From NCBI RefSeq assembly GCF_000503215.1, contig NZ_AYTD01000012.1:1-64000 (forward strand): 64,000 bases of DNA. Direction: 5' to 3'. Origin of the DNA: Pseudomonas canadensis. Its GTDB lineage: Bacteria > Pseudomonadota > Gammaproteobacteria > Pseudomonadales > Pseudomonadaceae. The translations under genes and the position numbers were made by a program. The notes under the pieces were generated by a model, which was given only the letters and a program-made list of their open reading frames with translations, was not told the DNA's origin and did not search any database. Below are positions 8,312-16,700 of the stretch, in pieces. Each line of letters opens with the position of its first letter. The stretch's first letter is position 1.

Positions 8312-8593
8312 ATGCCAGCCTGTGCCTTCAACACTGTCCATGTCCGTGCAGTAGCCGGGCGCTCAGCGGAACTGGGCGAGCGCCTGCAGCAGATAGGCGA
8401 CGCCGTGCGCACCGCCCCCGGCTGCCTGGACTACAGGGTGCACCGCGACCCGATAGACCGCGATCTGTGGATCGTCACGGGTCATTGGGCCTGTGCCGAG
8501 CAGCTCAGCGCACACTTCGCATTACCGGCCCTGCAAGGCTTTATCGAATTGACCCGTGAACACCTGGCCCGTCGCCTGGATTTCGACCACTGA
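8312..8593 (+). CDS. Small antibiotic-biosynthesis-monooxygenase (ABM) domain protein
   Basis: A 93-residue ferredoxin-like dimeric alpha-beta-barrel protein of the YgiN/ABM type. It shows the expected pattern: a first strand (FNTVHVRAVAG), APGCLDYRVHRDP in the centre, and HFALPALQGF near the end. Members are cofactor-independent quinol or aromatic monooxygenases, or detoxify reactive quinones. The ATG at 8312 is the only start of family length; the longer frame upstream overlaps the MocR gene. Together with the AhpD-like protein and the cupin it suggests a small oxidative or electrophile-response set under MocR control. Confidence 0.8.
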   Translation: MPACAFNTVHVRAVAGRSAELGERLQQIGDAVRTAPGCLDYRVHRDPIDRDLWIVTGHWACAEQLSAHFALPALQGFIELTREHLARRLDFDH

Positions 8594-8596
8594 AGT

Positions 8597-8634
8597 ATTG
8601 GTCTCCTGGTCTTAGCCAGGATTGGTCATTGGGC
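8597..8634 (+). promoter_or_regulatory. ATTGGTC motif cluster upstream of cupin gene
   Basis: ATTGGTC occurs at 8597-8603 and 8621-8627, followed directly by ATTGGGC at 8628-8634. The cluster is 56 bases before the cupin start and matches the motif at 8244-8257. Confidence 0.45.
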
Positions 8635-8689
8635 ACCCAGGCCTTGCGGCGTAGGGTGAAGAAGTCTTGAACTACTCGGAAACTTCGCC

Positions 8690-9091
8690 ATGAAACGACT
8701 GCTCGCCGCCTCCCTGATGCTCGCCTCGCTCAGCGCCTTTGCCCACGAACCGGTGTACAACCAGGAGTCGATCAAGGTTCTGCAAGAACACGCTTTGACC
8801 AATGTACCCGGCAAGAAAACCATCATGCTCACCGTGGACTACGCCCCCGGCCAGGCCACCGTGCCCCACAGCCACACGGGCACGGCCGTGGCCTATGTGC
8901 TGGAAGGCGCGATTACGTCGCGGGTGAATGATGAGAAAGCGAAGACCTACCAGGTCGGCGAATCGTTCTACGAACCTGCGGGCTCGCGGCACTTTGAATC
9001 GAGTAATGCCAGCCAGACAAAACCGGCCAAGTTGCTGGTGGTGATGGTACTGGATGACAAGGCTGAGGTGCTTACCCCCCTTCCAAAATAA
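8690..9091 (+). CDS. Exported cupin-domain protein
   Basis: A 133-residue periplasmic single-domain cupin. An N-terminal signal peptide (MKRLLAASLMLASLSAFA, likely cut before HEP) is followed by the cupin metal-site motif PHSHTGTAVAYVLEG at about 60-74 and a second cupin motif around YEPAGSRHFE. The histidines could hold a metal. The function of this subgroup is not known; similar proteins are often found with quinone- or aldehyde-response genes. The upstream ATTGGTC cluster suggests co-regulation with the ABM protein by the MocR regulator. Confidence 0.82.
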   Translation: MKRLLAASLMLASLSAFAHEPVYNQESIKVLQEHALTNVPGKKTIMLTVDYAPGQATVPHSHTGTAVAYVLEGAITSRVNDEKAKTYQVGESFYEPAGSRHFESSNASQTKPAKLLVVMVLDDKAEVLTPLPK

Positions 9092-9100
9092 CCAACCCTT

Positions 9101-9189
9101 GCAGGAGCCGGCTTGCCGGCGATCACGGTGGTTCAGCCGACACCTCTGTGCCTGATAGACCGGTATCGCCGGCAAGCCGGCGCCTACAG
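9101..9189. repeat. REP inverted pair (GCCGGCTTGCCGGCGAT type)
   Basis: GCAGGAGCCGGCTTGCCGGC and the mirrored GCCGGCAAGCCGGCGCCTAC, about 50 bases apart. It separates the convergent cupin and tag genes and may act as a transcript end. Confidence 0.88.
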
Positions 9190-9213
9190 GTTCAAGCGAG
9201 TAACGTCAGTGAC

Positions 9214-9843
9214 TCAGGGGCGTTTGAACTGGCCGCGCAGGTTTTCGATCTGCTCGCGACACGCGCAACCCTCAAGATGATCATTGACCATCCCCATCGC
9301 CTGCATCAACGCGTACATTGTGGTCGGCCCCACATAGGTCCAACCACGCTTCTTCAAGGCTTTCGACAAACGTACCGAAGCCGGTGATGTGGGGTTGCCC
9401 GTCCAATAAGCCATATCCACTTGTGTCGGGCGCTCATCTTCACTGGGCTCAAACGCCCACAACCAGCGTGCCAACGAACCCGACTCGTCCACCAGCTCAC
9501 AAGCCCGGCGCGCATTGTTGATGGTGGACACAATCTTGGCCCGATTACGCACGATGCCCGGATCCTGCATCAACCGTGCGATATCCGCCTCGCCATACTG
9601 CGCGACCCGGCGAAAATCAAAACCCTCGAACGCCACCCGAAACTGCTCACGCTTGCGCAGGATGGTGATCCACGCCATGCCCGCCTGAAAACCCTCCAGG
9701 CAGATCTTCTCGTACAACTGGATATCATCCGCCACCGGCACGCCCCACTCCGAGTCGTGGTAACGCGGGTATTCCGGCGCCGCTGTGCGCCAGGTGCAGT
9801 AGGTCTGCCCGGTTTCGTCAGTGGTCAGTCCTGGTGTGTCCAT
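9214..9843 (-). CDS. tag: DNA-3-methyladenine glycosylase I
   Basis: A 209-residue base-excision-repair enzyme that removes 3-methyladenine from alkylated DNA. The structural zinc ligands are all present with the spacing known from E. coli Tag: Cys16, His29 (YHDSEWG), His189 and Cys193. The base-binding pocket residues Glu50 and Trp58 lie in LEGFQAGMAWITILRKR. It has about a dozen more N-terminal residues than E. coli Tag. It is a single gene flanked by a REP element downstream and the carboxylate-carrier promoter upstream. Confidence 0.95.
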   Translation of the reverse strand: MDTPGLTTDETGQTYCTWRTAAPEYPRYHDSEWGVPVADDIQLYEKICLEGFQAGMAWITILRKREQFRVAFEGFDFRRVAQYGEADIARLMQDPGIVRNRAKIVSTINNARRACELVDESGSLARWLWAFEPSEDERPTQVDMAYWTGNPTSPASVRLSKALKKRGWTYVGPTTMYALMQAMGMVNDHLEGCACREQIENLRGQFKRP

Positions 9844-9929
9844 CCATCACCTCATGTGCCGAGCGGCGGATGATAAGCGAAAAATTTTCCCTCGCGCCAA
9901 CCGCTCAAACACCACCCATACCGACCAAC

Positions 9930-9940
9930 TGGTCAGACCG
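9930..9940. promoter_or_regulatory. FCD/GntR-type operator candidate
   Basis: TGGTCAGACCG fits the general TNGTNNNACNA pattern bound by FadR/FCD-type GntR regulators. It precedes the carboxylate carrier, and two FCD regulators are encoded immediately downstream of that gene. Confidence 0.45.
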
Positions 9941-10010
9941 GGACCTGTCAACCGCCAAATAATTGCTTGTGATTTCAAAAATACCGGGCGTAGACTGGCC
10001 GCGCACTGGA

Positions 10011-10022
10011 CTTACCGGTAAG
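10011..10022. promoter_or_regulatory. Perfect 12-bp palindrome in carrier promoter
   Basis: CTTACCGGTAAG is a perfect palindrome 53 bases before the carrier start codon, in a position suited to a repressor. Which protein binds it is unknown. Confidence 0.4.
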
Positions 10023-10075
10023 ACCACAACAATTAAGCCCTGGAACCACCAGGGCACCGAATAGAGATCCCTCCC

Positions 10076-11386
10076 ATGCTCAGATGGTGCTCGCGTTCGA
10101 TTTTCCTGCAAGTCGTGATTGGCCTGATGCTCGGCATCCTCTGCGGTCTGGCCCTTCCCGAATTCTCCTCGCAACTCAAACCCCTGGGTGACGGCTTTAT
10201 CAAGCTGATCAAGATGCTGATCGGCCTGATCGTGTTCTGCGTGGTGGTCAGCGGCATTTCCGGCGCGGGCGACCTGAAGAAAGTCGGACGCATCGGCCTC
10301 AAGTCGGTGATCTACTTTGAAATACTGACCACCGTCGCCCTGGTGATCGGCTTGGTGATGGCTTTCAGCACCGGTATCGGCCAAGGCGCCAATATCCACC
10401 TGGAGCAGTTGTCGTCCGCCGGCCTCAATGAACTGGCCGACAAGGGCCAGCACATCCGCGGCACTAGCCAGTTCCTCATGGACTTGATCCCCAACTCGGT
10501 GATCGGCGCCTTTGCCGACAATAACGTGTTGCAGGTGTTGCTGTTCTCGGTGCTGTTCGGCAGTGCGTTGAACCTGGTGGGCGAAGCCGCCTCGGGCATC
10601 TCGCGGCTGATCAATGAACTGAGCCATGTGATCTTCCGCATCATGGGCATGATCGTGCGCCTCGCTCCCATCGGTGTGTTCGGCGCGATTGCCTTTACCA
10701 CCAGCACCTACGGCCTGGATTCCCTGCAACACCTGGGCAGCCTGGTGGGATTGTTCTACCTGACCTGCTTTGCCTTCGTCGGGCTGATCCTCGGCCTGGT
10801 AATGCGTCTGTCGGGCCTGCGCATGCTGCCTTTGCTCAAGTACCTGCGTGAAGAGCTGCTGATCGTAATGGGCACCGCCTCCTCCGACGCCGTGCTGCCA
10901 CAGATCATGCGTAAACTCGAACATCTGGGCATCGGCAGCTCCACCGTGGGCCTGGTGATTCCGACCGGGTATTCGTTCAACCTCGATGGGTTCTCCATCT
11001 ACCTGACCCTGGCCATCGTATTTATCGCCAATGCCACCGGCACACCGCTGTCGATGACTGATCTGATGACCATCCTGCTGGTGTCATTGATTACTTCCAA
11101 GGGCGCCCATGGGATCCCCGGGTCAGCGCTGGTGATCCTGGCGGCGACCCTCACGGCGATTCCGGCAATTCCTGTGGTGGGCCTAGTGCTGGTACTGGCG
11201 GTGGATTGGTTCATGGGCATCGGTCGCGCATTGACTAACCTGATCGGCAACTGCGTCGCCACCGTGGCCATCGCCCGCTGGGAAAAAGACATCGACATCC
11301 AGCGCGCCAACAAGGTGCTGGACGGCCAGCAAGGGTATGCCTTCCAGGCGAAGAAACCGGTACTGCCGGCGCATCAGGAGTTCTGA
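10076..11386 (+). CDS. Dicarboxylate/amino-acid:cation symporter (DctA-like)
   Basis: A 436-residue inner-membrane secondary carrier of the DAACS family, which imports C4-dicarboxylates or acidic amino acids with protons or sodium. Family hallmarks are visible: the helical-hairpin segment around TASSDAVLPQIM (about 264-275), the unwound-helix motif FNLDGFSIYL (about 301-310), and the second hairpin SKGAHGIPGSALVIL. Length is normal for DctA (about 440). The likely regulators are the two FCD GntR genes that follow; the operator-like sites at 9930 and 10011 lie in its promoter. Canonical DctA usually pairs with the DctBD two-component system, which is absent here, so this may be a paralogue for another carboxylate. 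Confidence 0.88.
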   Translation: MLRWCSRSIFLQVVIGLMLGILCGLALPEFSSQLKPLGDGFIKLIKMLIGLIVFCVVVSGISGAGDLKKVGRIGLKSVIYFEILTTVALVIGLVMAFSTGIGQGANIHLEQLSSAGLNELADKGQHIRGTSQFLMDLIPNSVIGAFADNNVLQVLLFSVLFGSALNLVGEAASGISRLINELSHVIFRIMGMIVRLAPIGVFGAIAFTTSTYGLDSLQHLGSLVGLFYLTCFAFVGLILGLVMRLSGLRMLPLLKYLREELLIVMGTASSDAVLPQIMRKLEHLGIGSSTVGLVIPTGYSFNLDGFSIYLTLAIVFIANATGTPLSMTDLMTILLVSLITSKGAHGIPGSALVILAATLTAIPAIPVVGLVLVLAVDWFMGIGRALTNLIGNCVATVAIARWEKDIDIQRANKVLDGQQGYAFQAKKPVLPAHQEF

Positions 11387-11400
11387 TCCCGTACACCACC

Positions 11401-11466
11401 TGTAGGAGCTGGCTTGCCAGCGATGGGGCCCTTGAGTCCGCCATCGCCGGCAAGCCGGCTCCTACA
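11401..11466. repeat. REP inverted pair (short form)
   Basis: TGTAGGAGCTGGCTTGCCAG at the left and CCGGCAAGCCGGCTCCTACA at the right in only 66 bases. The two arms belong to slightly different REP subtypes (CTGG versus CCGG core). It separates the carrier from its probable regulators. Confidence 0.88.
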
Positions 11467-11496
11467 AATGTAATGCATAGCTAGGGAGCCATCGAC

Positions 11497-12198
11497 GTGA
11501 TCAGCACCTCAACCGTCGTCAATTCAGTGGTAGAAAAACTCCGCGCCGCCCTGGCGCGTGGCCAGTGGCGCCGGGGCGAAATGCTCCCCGGTCAGCGCGA
11601 ACTGGCCGAACAGATGGGCATCAGCCGCCCCAGCCTGCGTGAAGCGGTGATCGTATTGGAAACCCTCGGCCTGGTGCGCTCCATGCCCGGCAAAGGCGTG
11701 GTGGTGCTGGAAACCAGCGTCAGCGAGCCGCAATCCAGCGACGCCGTGGCCGACGCCAGCCTGGAAGACATCCTGCAACTGCGCTACACCCTCGAACCCT
11801 TCATCGTCGGCCTGGTGGCCCAGTCCATCAGCAGCAAGGAAGTCGGCCAACTGCGCCTGACCCTGATGGACATGCGCGAAGCCCTCGACGCGGGTGACGC
11901 AGAGGCCGGAATGAATGCCTACATAGCTTTTCACGAAGAACTGTTCGCCCTCACCTCCAACCCGATCTTCCAGAACGTGGTGCAACAGACCAGCAACGCC
12001 CTCAAGCAAAGCGCCCAGGTACTGCGCAACTCGCCAGAACACCTGGCAGAGCGCCTGCAGGAAAACGAAGCCGTGGTGCGCGCCATCCGCAACAAGAACA
12101 GCGCCCTGGCCAGCGCCGAGATGCGTCGGCACATCCTTCAGGAAGGCTTGCGCATGGGCATTCGCTTGAACATCCCGGACGACCATCTGGGTAGCTGA
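11497..12198 (+). CDS. FadR/FCD-type GntR transcriptional regulator
   Basis: A 233-residue regulator. Residues about 8-75 form a GntR winged helix (ELAEQMGISRPSLREAVIVLETLGLV), and residues about 90-225 form the all-helical FCD ligand domain, which in related proteins binds small organic acids around a metal held by Asp and His residues. Its position after the carboxylate carrier and the TNGTNNNACNA-like site upstream of that gene suggest that it controls uptake of the carrier's substrate. The second FCD regulator follows 17 bases later, so they are probably co-transcribed. Confidence 0.9.
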   Translation: MISTSTVVNSVVEKLRAALARGQWRRGEMLPGQRELAEQMGISRPSLREAVIVLETLGLVRSMPGKGVVVLETSVSEPQSSDAVADASLEDILQLRYTLEPFIVGLVAQSISSKEVGQLRLTLMDMREALDAGDAEAGMNAYIAFHEELFALTSNPIFQNVVQQTSNALKQSAQVLRNSPEHLAERLQENEAVVRAIRNKNSALASAEMRRHILQEGLRMGIRLNIPDDHLGS

Positions 12199-12215
12199 TT
12201 TTTTGGAGACAGGCC

Positions 12216-12899
12216 ATGACCGCCCACGCCTTGCACTACGAACCTATCCTCCCGACCCTGCGCCTGGTCGCCGGTAAAAAGCCTTCGGTCGATGACATCT
12301 ACCCGCGCCTGTTCGACGCCATTCTTGAACAGCGTATCGCCCCGGCCAGCCGCTTTACCGAAGAAGGCCTGGGCGAGATCTTCGGGGTGAGCCGCAGCGT
12401 GATTCGCCGCGTATTGGCAAAGCTGTCCCATCAGCAAGTGATCATTCTGCGTCCCAACCAGCGCGCCCAGGTGGCTGCGCCGGATGCGCAGCAAGCCCGG
12501 GAAATCCTGGAAGCGCGGCGGCTGACGGAGATCACCGTGGTGCAATTGGCCTGTGCGCAGGCCACGTCGACGCAAATCCGGCATCTACGCGAACTGATTG
12601 CTCAGGAACGCGAGCATATTGAACGGGACCAACGCGGGCCAGCCATTCGCCTCTCCGGAGAATTCCACCTGCAACTCGCAGCGATGGCGCGTAACGCGCC
12701 CTTGGCGCAATTTCTCAACAGCCTGGTGCCGTTGACCTCCTTGATCATTGCCCAGTACGAAGCGAAGGCGTGCACCTATTGCGCGTGGCAAGAGCATGAA
12801 GCGATTGTGGATGCCGTAGAACAACGCGATGTGAACAGCGCAATAAACCTGATGACCCAACATCTGGATCACCTGGAAGCCAAATTGCTCAGCCACTAG
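12216..12899 (+). CDS. Second FCD-type GntR transcriptional regulator
   Basis: A 227-residue GntR protein of the FCD subgroup. The winged helix is at about 24-90 (FTEEGLGEIFGVSRSVIRRVLAKLSHQ split over the recognition helix), and the FCD domain follows. It is clearly distinct from its upstream neighbour: the N-terminus is longer and the sequence is only distantly alike. It resembles regulators of purine or organic-acid catabolism in pseudomonads. It has a GGAGACAGG ribosome site. Two adjacent FCD regulators behind one carrier is uncommon; this one may act on genes elsewhere. Confidence 0.85.
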   Translation: MTAHALHYEPILPTLRLVAGKKPSVDDIYPRLFDAILEQRIAPASRFTEEGLGEIFGVSRSVIRRVLAKLSHQQVIILRPNQRAQVAAPDAQQAREILEARRLTEITVVQLACAQATSTQIRHLRELIAQEREHIERDQRGPAIRLSGEFHLQLAAMARNAPLAQFLNSLVPLTSLIIAQYEAKACTYCAWQEHEAIVDAVEQRDVNSAINLMTQHLDHLEAKLLSH

Positions 12900-13015
12900 G
12901 ACCAGATGGCCCACCCTGACTGACTACAATTACAACGCTGATTTACGAAATCACCGACAGCACGGACGGTTATAGAACTGCAAAACTGCGTTCATTCCTA
13001 AAGCCTTGGACACGG

Positions 13016-13648
13016 ATGAATAGCACTATGCACCCCCTCACTTTCGCACTGGTCACTGGCCTGGTCATTACGCAGTTCAGTGCCGATCTACGGGCCGGCG
13101 ACGCGTTAACTGCCGGGACTGACATCATCACCCCGGCAACCCCCGTGTGGTTGGTTGAACAACCCTACGCGGATAGCCCGATGCTGACCGCCCGCACCTT
13201 CGGTGGCAGCGCTTACGGCGACTACCACGTCAAGGCCAGCCTTGAGATCAGCTGTTTCCCAAAGAGCCCGACCGCCAGCATTGCACTGCAAATCACACCG
13301 GAATCACTGGGCTTTGACATCGCGCCATTCGAAGGACCAGACGCCAGCGCAAATGGGCCATTGCGCATCACTACTGCAACACGCACGGCCATCGATCACT
13401 CGGTAAACGGCGTCTGGACTTACGGCGGTGCATTCCAGATCGGTACGATATTTGCGCTCAGTGCTACTGTTCCGCACGACGAATTAGCCTATTGGGCCAG
13501 CGATGCCTCACGCGGCCAGACACTAAAACTCTCAATAGCGCCCGCCAAAGAGGGTGGCAAACCGCTGACCGCAACGTTCTTGTTGCCTACAAACAACAAC
13601 GGCTTGAAAAGAGTCATCCAGCCGTGCCTGGCCAATGCCAGTTTTTAA
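13016..13648 (+). CDS. Exported hypothetical protein
   Basis: A 210-residue protein that I do not recognise. A hydrophobic N-terminal stretch (HPLTFALVTGLVITQFS) looks like a signal peptide, so it is likely periplasmic. The body is rich in Thr, Ala and Pro with beta-like alternation. It has a cysteine near residue 81 (EISCFPKSP) and one near the end (QPCLAN) that could form a disulfide. The start could be either of two methionines five codons apart; the first has a GGA upstream. It stands alone between the GntR pair and the convergent glutamate dehydrogenase, with a bidirectional terminator after it. Confidence 0.65.
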   Translation: MNSTMHPLTFALVTGLVITQFSADLRAGDALTAGTDIITPATPVWLVEQPYADSPMLTARTFGGSAYGDYHVKASLEISCFPKSPTASIALQITPESLGFDIAPFEGPDASANGPLRITTATRTAIDHSVNGVWTYGGAFQIGTIFALSATVPHDELAYWASDASRGQTLKLSIAPAKEGGKPLTATFLLPTNNNGLKRVIQPCLANASF

Positions 13649-13655
13649 CCGAAAA

Positions 13656-13688
13656 AAAAGCCCCGTATCTCAGGATACGGGGCTTTTT
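13656..13688. terminator. Bidirectional rho-independent terminator
   Basis: AAAAGCCCCGTATC, loop TCAG, GATACGGGGCTTTTT: a long perfect stem with A and U tracts on both sides. It ends the exported orphan gene on the + strand and the NAD-glutamate dehydrogenase on the - strand. Confidence 0.95.
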
Positions 13689-13702
13689 GTCTTACAGCTG
13701 AA

Positions 13703-16700
13703 TCACGCCGGTTGCAGCACCGACTGACCGCTCAACGCCAGGTCCAGCAACTCACGGTTGGCCACCGCGTACATGGCGTAGTCCGTACCCACAGCGGCAC
13801 GGATTTCCACCATCATCGCCACCCAACGCTCTGCCATGTCCTTGTGCTGCTCAAGCCACAGGGCCACGCGGGCTTCCATGTCTTGTGGCGCGTCGGCCAT
13901 TTGCAGCACGGAGATGGTGATCGCGCGTTGCTGCCAGTCCACGTCATCGCGGAAGGCTTCACGGGCCTGGGCCTGCCAGTTGTTGGCCACCGGCAGATCG
14001 CTGATCTGCTGCAGGTACCACGGCAGGTCCAGGGCGCTGCCGACGGCGAAGTAGGCCTTGGCTACTTCAGCGGCGTCATGCCCGGTCACGTCGGCGGCTT
14101 CGATGATCGGCAGCAAGGTGTACAGGTGAGTAGTGCCTGCAACCATGCGTGCCAACAACTCCGGCACACCGGCTTCGGTGTACTTGCCGTAACGGTTCTG
14201 CCAGCCTTCGCGGGTCGGGCCTTCCAGCAGTTCGTCGAGCTTGAGGCCCAACGCCGCCAGGTGCGGACCGAAGTGCGCGGTGTCACGCCCAGCGTCCTGC
14301 TCGTTGCGACGGCTGCGCAAGAACCAGCGCGTCGCGCGGCGGCCCAGGCGCATCAGTTCGTCCATCAACTCCAGTTGCACGTCAGCGGAAACCTGGTGGT
14401 CCAGGGCTTCAATCTGACGGAACCAGTGCGGGAGGTGGAAGATGTCACGCACGATCACATAAGCGCCAGCAACGTTCGCCGGACTCATGCCCGTTGACTC
14501 CTTGAGTCGTTGAACGAAGGTGATGCCCATGTGGTTGACCAGGTCGTTGGCGATCTGGGTGCTGACGATCTCACGCTTCAGGCGGTGGCGACGCATGGCC
14601 TCGGAGAACTTGGCGACCAGGCTCGGTGGGAACGCGGTCTCCATGTCACGGGTCAGGTAGTCATCATCCGGCACCAGGGACTTGAGCAGCGCTTCCTTGA
14701 GGTCGATCTTGCTGTAGGAGATCAGCACCGACAGCTCCGGACGGGTCAGGCCCTTGCCATTCGCGGCGCGCTCGGTGAGCTGCTCCTCGGTCGGCAGGTA
14801 CTCGATGGCGCGGTCCAGCTTGCCACGGCCTTCCAGGTCGCTCATCAGGCGCTTGTACTCGGCGGCACGCTCGTAGGCACGGCGCGCAGCCAGGGACAGG
14901 GCCTGGGTCTGCTTGTAGTTGTTGCCCAACACCAGGTTGCCGACTTCGTCGGTCATGCTCGCCAGCAACTGGTTGCGTTGCTTGTCGGTCATGTCACCGG
15001 CCTGCACCACTTCGTTGAGCAGGATCTTGATGTTCACTTCATGGTCGGAGCAGTCCACACCACCGGCGTTGTCGATGAAGTCGGTGTTGGAACCGCCGCC
15101 ATTGAGGCCGAATTCCACACGACCCAGCTGGGTCATGCCGAGGTTGCCGCCCTCGCCTACCACCTTGCAGCGCAGCTCGTTGCCATTGACGCGCAGCGCG
15201 TCGTTGGCCTTGTCGCCCACGTCGGCATGGCTTTCGGTGCTGGCCTTGACGTAGGTACCGATACCGCCATTCCACAACAGGTCCACCGGCGCCTTGAGCA
15301 AGGCGTTCAGCAGTTCGGTCGGGGTCAGTTTGTCGGCCGAGATGTCGAAGCGCTCTTTCATCTGTGGCGAGATGGCAATGCTCTTCGCGCTGCGCGAGAA
15401 GATACCGCCGCCTTCGGACATGATGCTGGTGTCGTAGTCGGTCCAGGCCGAACGTGGCAGCTCGAACATGCGCTGGCGCTCGACGAAGCTGGTGGCCGGG
15501 TTCGGGTTTGGATCGATAAAGATATGCAGGTGGTTGAACGCTGCGACCAGTTGCAGCTTGTCGGACATCAACAGGCCGTTACCGAACACGTCACCGGCCA
15601 TGTCGCCGACGCCCACCACGGTGATGCTGTCTTCCTGCACGTTGATACCGCGCTCACGGAAGTGACGCTGCACACCGACCCACGCGCCCTTGGCGGTGAT
15701 GCCCATCTTCTTGTGGTCGTAACCGGCGGAACCACCGGAAGCGAACGCATCGCCCAGCCAGAAGCCGTAGTCGATGGCGATGCCGTTGGCGATGTCGGAG
15801 AAGGTCGCAGTGCCCTTGTCCGCTGCTACCACCAGGTACGGGTCATCGTCGTCATGGCGCACGACGTTGGCCGGCGGCACCAGGGCGCCGTCTTTCAGGT
15901 TGTCGGTGATATCCAGCAGGCCGGAAATGAAGATGCGGTAGCAGGCGATGCCCTCGGCCGCGATCTCGTCCCGGCTGCCGCCCAATGGCAGGCGACGCGG
16001 CAGGAAGCCGCCCTTCGCACCCACGGGCACGATGACCGAGTTTTTCACTTGCTGGGCTTTTACCAGGCCAAGCACTTCGGTACGGAAGTCTTCTTCACGG
16101 TCGGACCAGCGCAGGCCGCCGCGCGCGACGTTGCCGAAGCGCAGGTGCACACCTTCAACCCGTGGCGAGTACACGAAGATTTCAAACTTCGGCACTGGCT
16201 TAGGCAATTCAGGGATCGCGTGCGGGTTGAACTTGAAGCTGAAGTACGACTTGTTCTGGCCGTTGGCGTCGGTCTGGTAGAAGTTGGTGCGCAGGGTGGC
16301 CTTGATCAGGTCCAGGTAGCGACGCAGGATGCGGTCTTCGTTGAGCACCTGGACGTCGTCCAGGGCGGTGAGGATCGCTTGCTCCAGGCGCTGTTGCTTG
16401 TCTTCCAGGTCTTCGGCGGTGAGCTTGCGCGCCAGGTAGAAGCGGGTCTTGAACAACCGGGTCAATTCGCGGGCGATGTCGGTGTGGTTGTTCAGGGTGC
16501 TGGCGATGTAACCCAGGTCGAAGCCCAGGCGGATCTGCTTCAGGTAACGGGCGTAGGCACGCAGCAGCGCCACGTCGCGCCATGGCAGGCCGGCGGTCAG
16601 TACCAGGCGGTTGAACGCATCGTTTTCGGCGTCGCCATGCACGATGTGCACAAACGCGTCCTGCAGGGTGTCGTTGAGCTGCTGGATGTCCAGGTTCACG

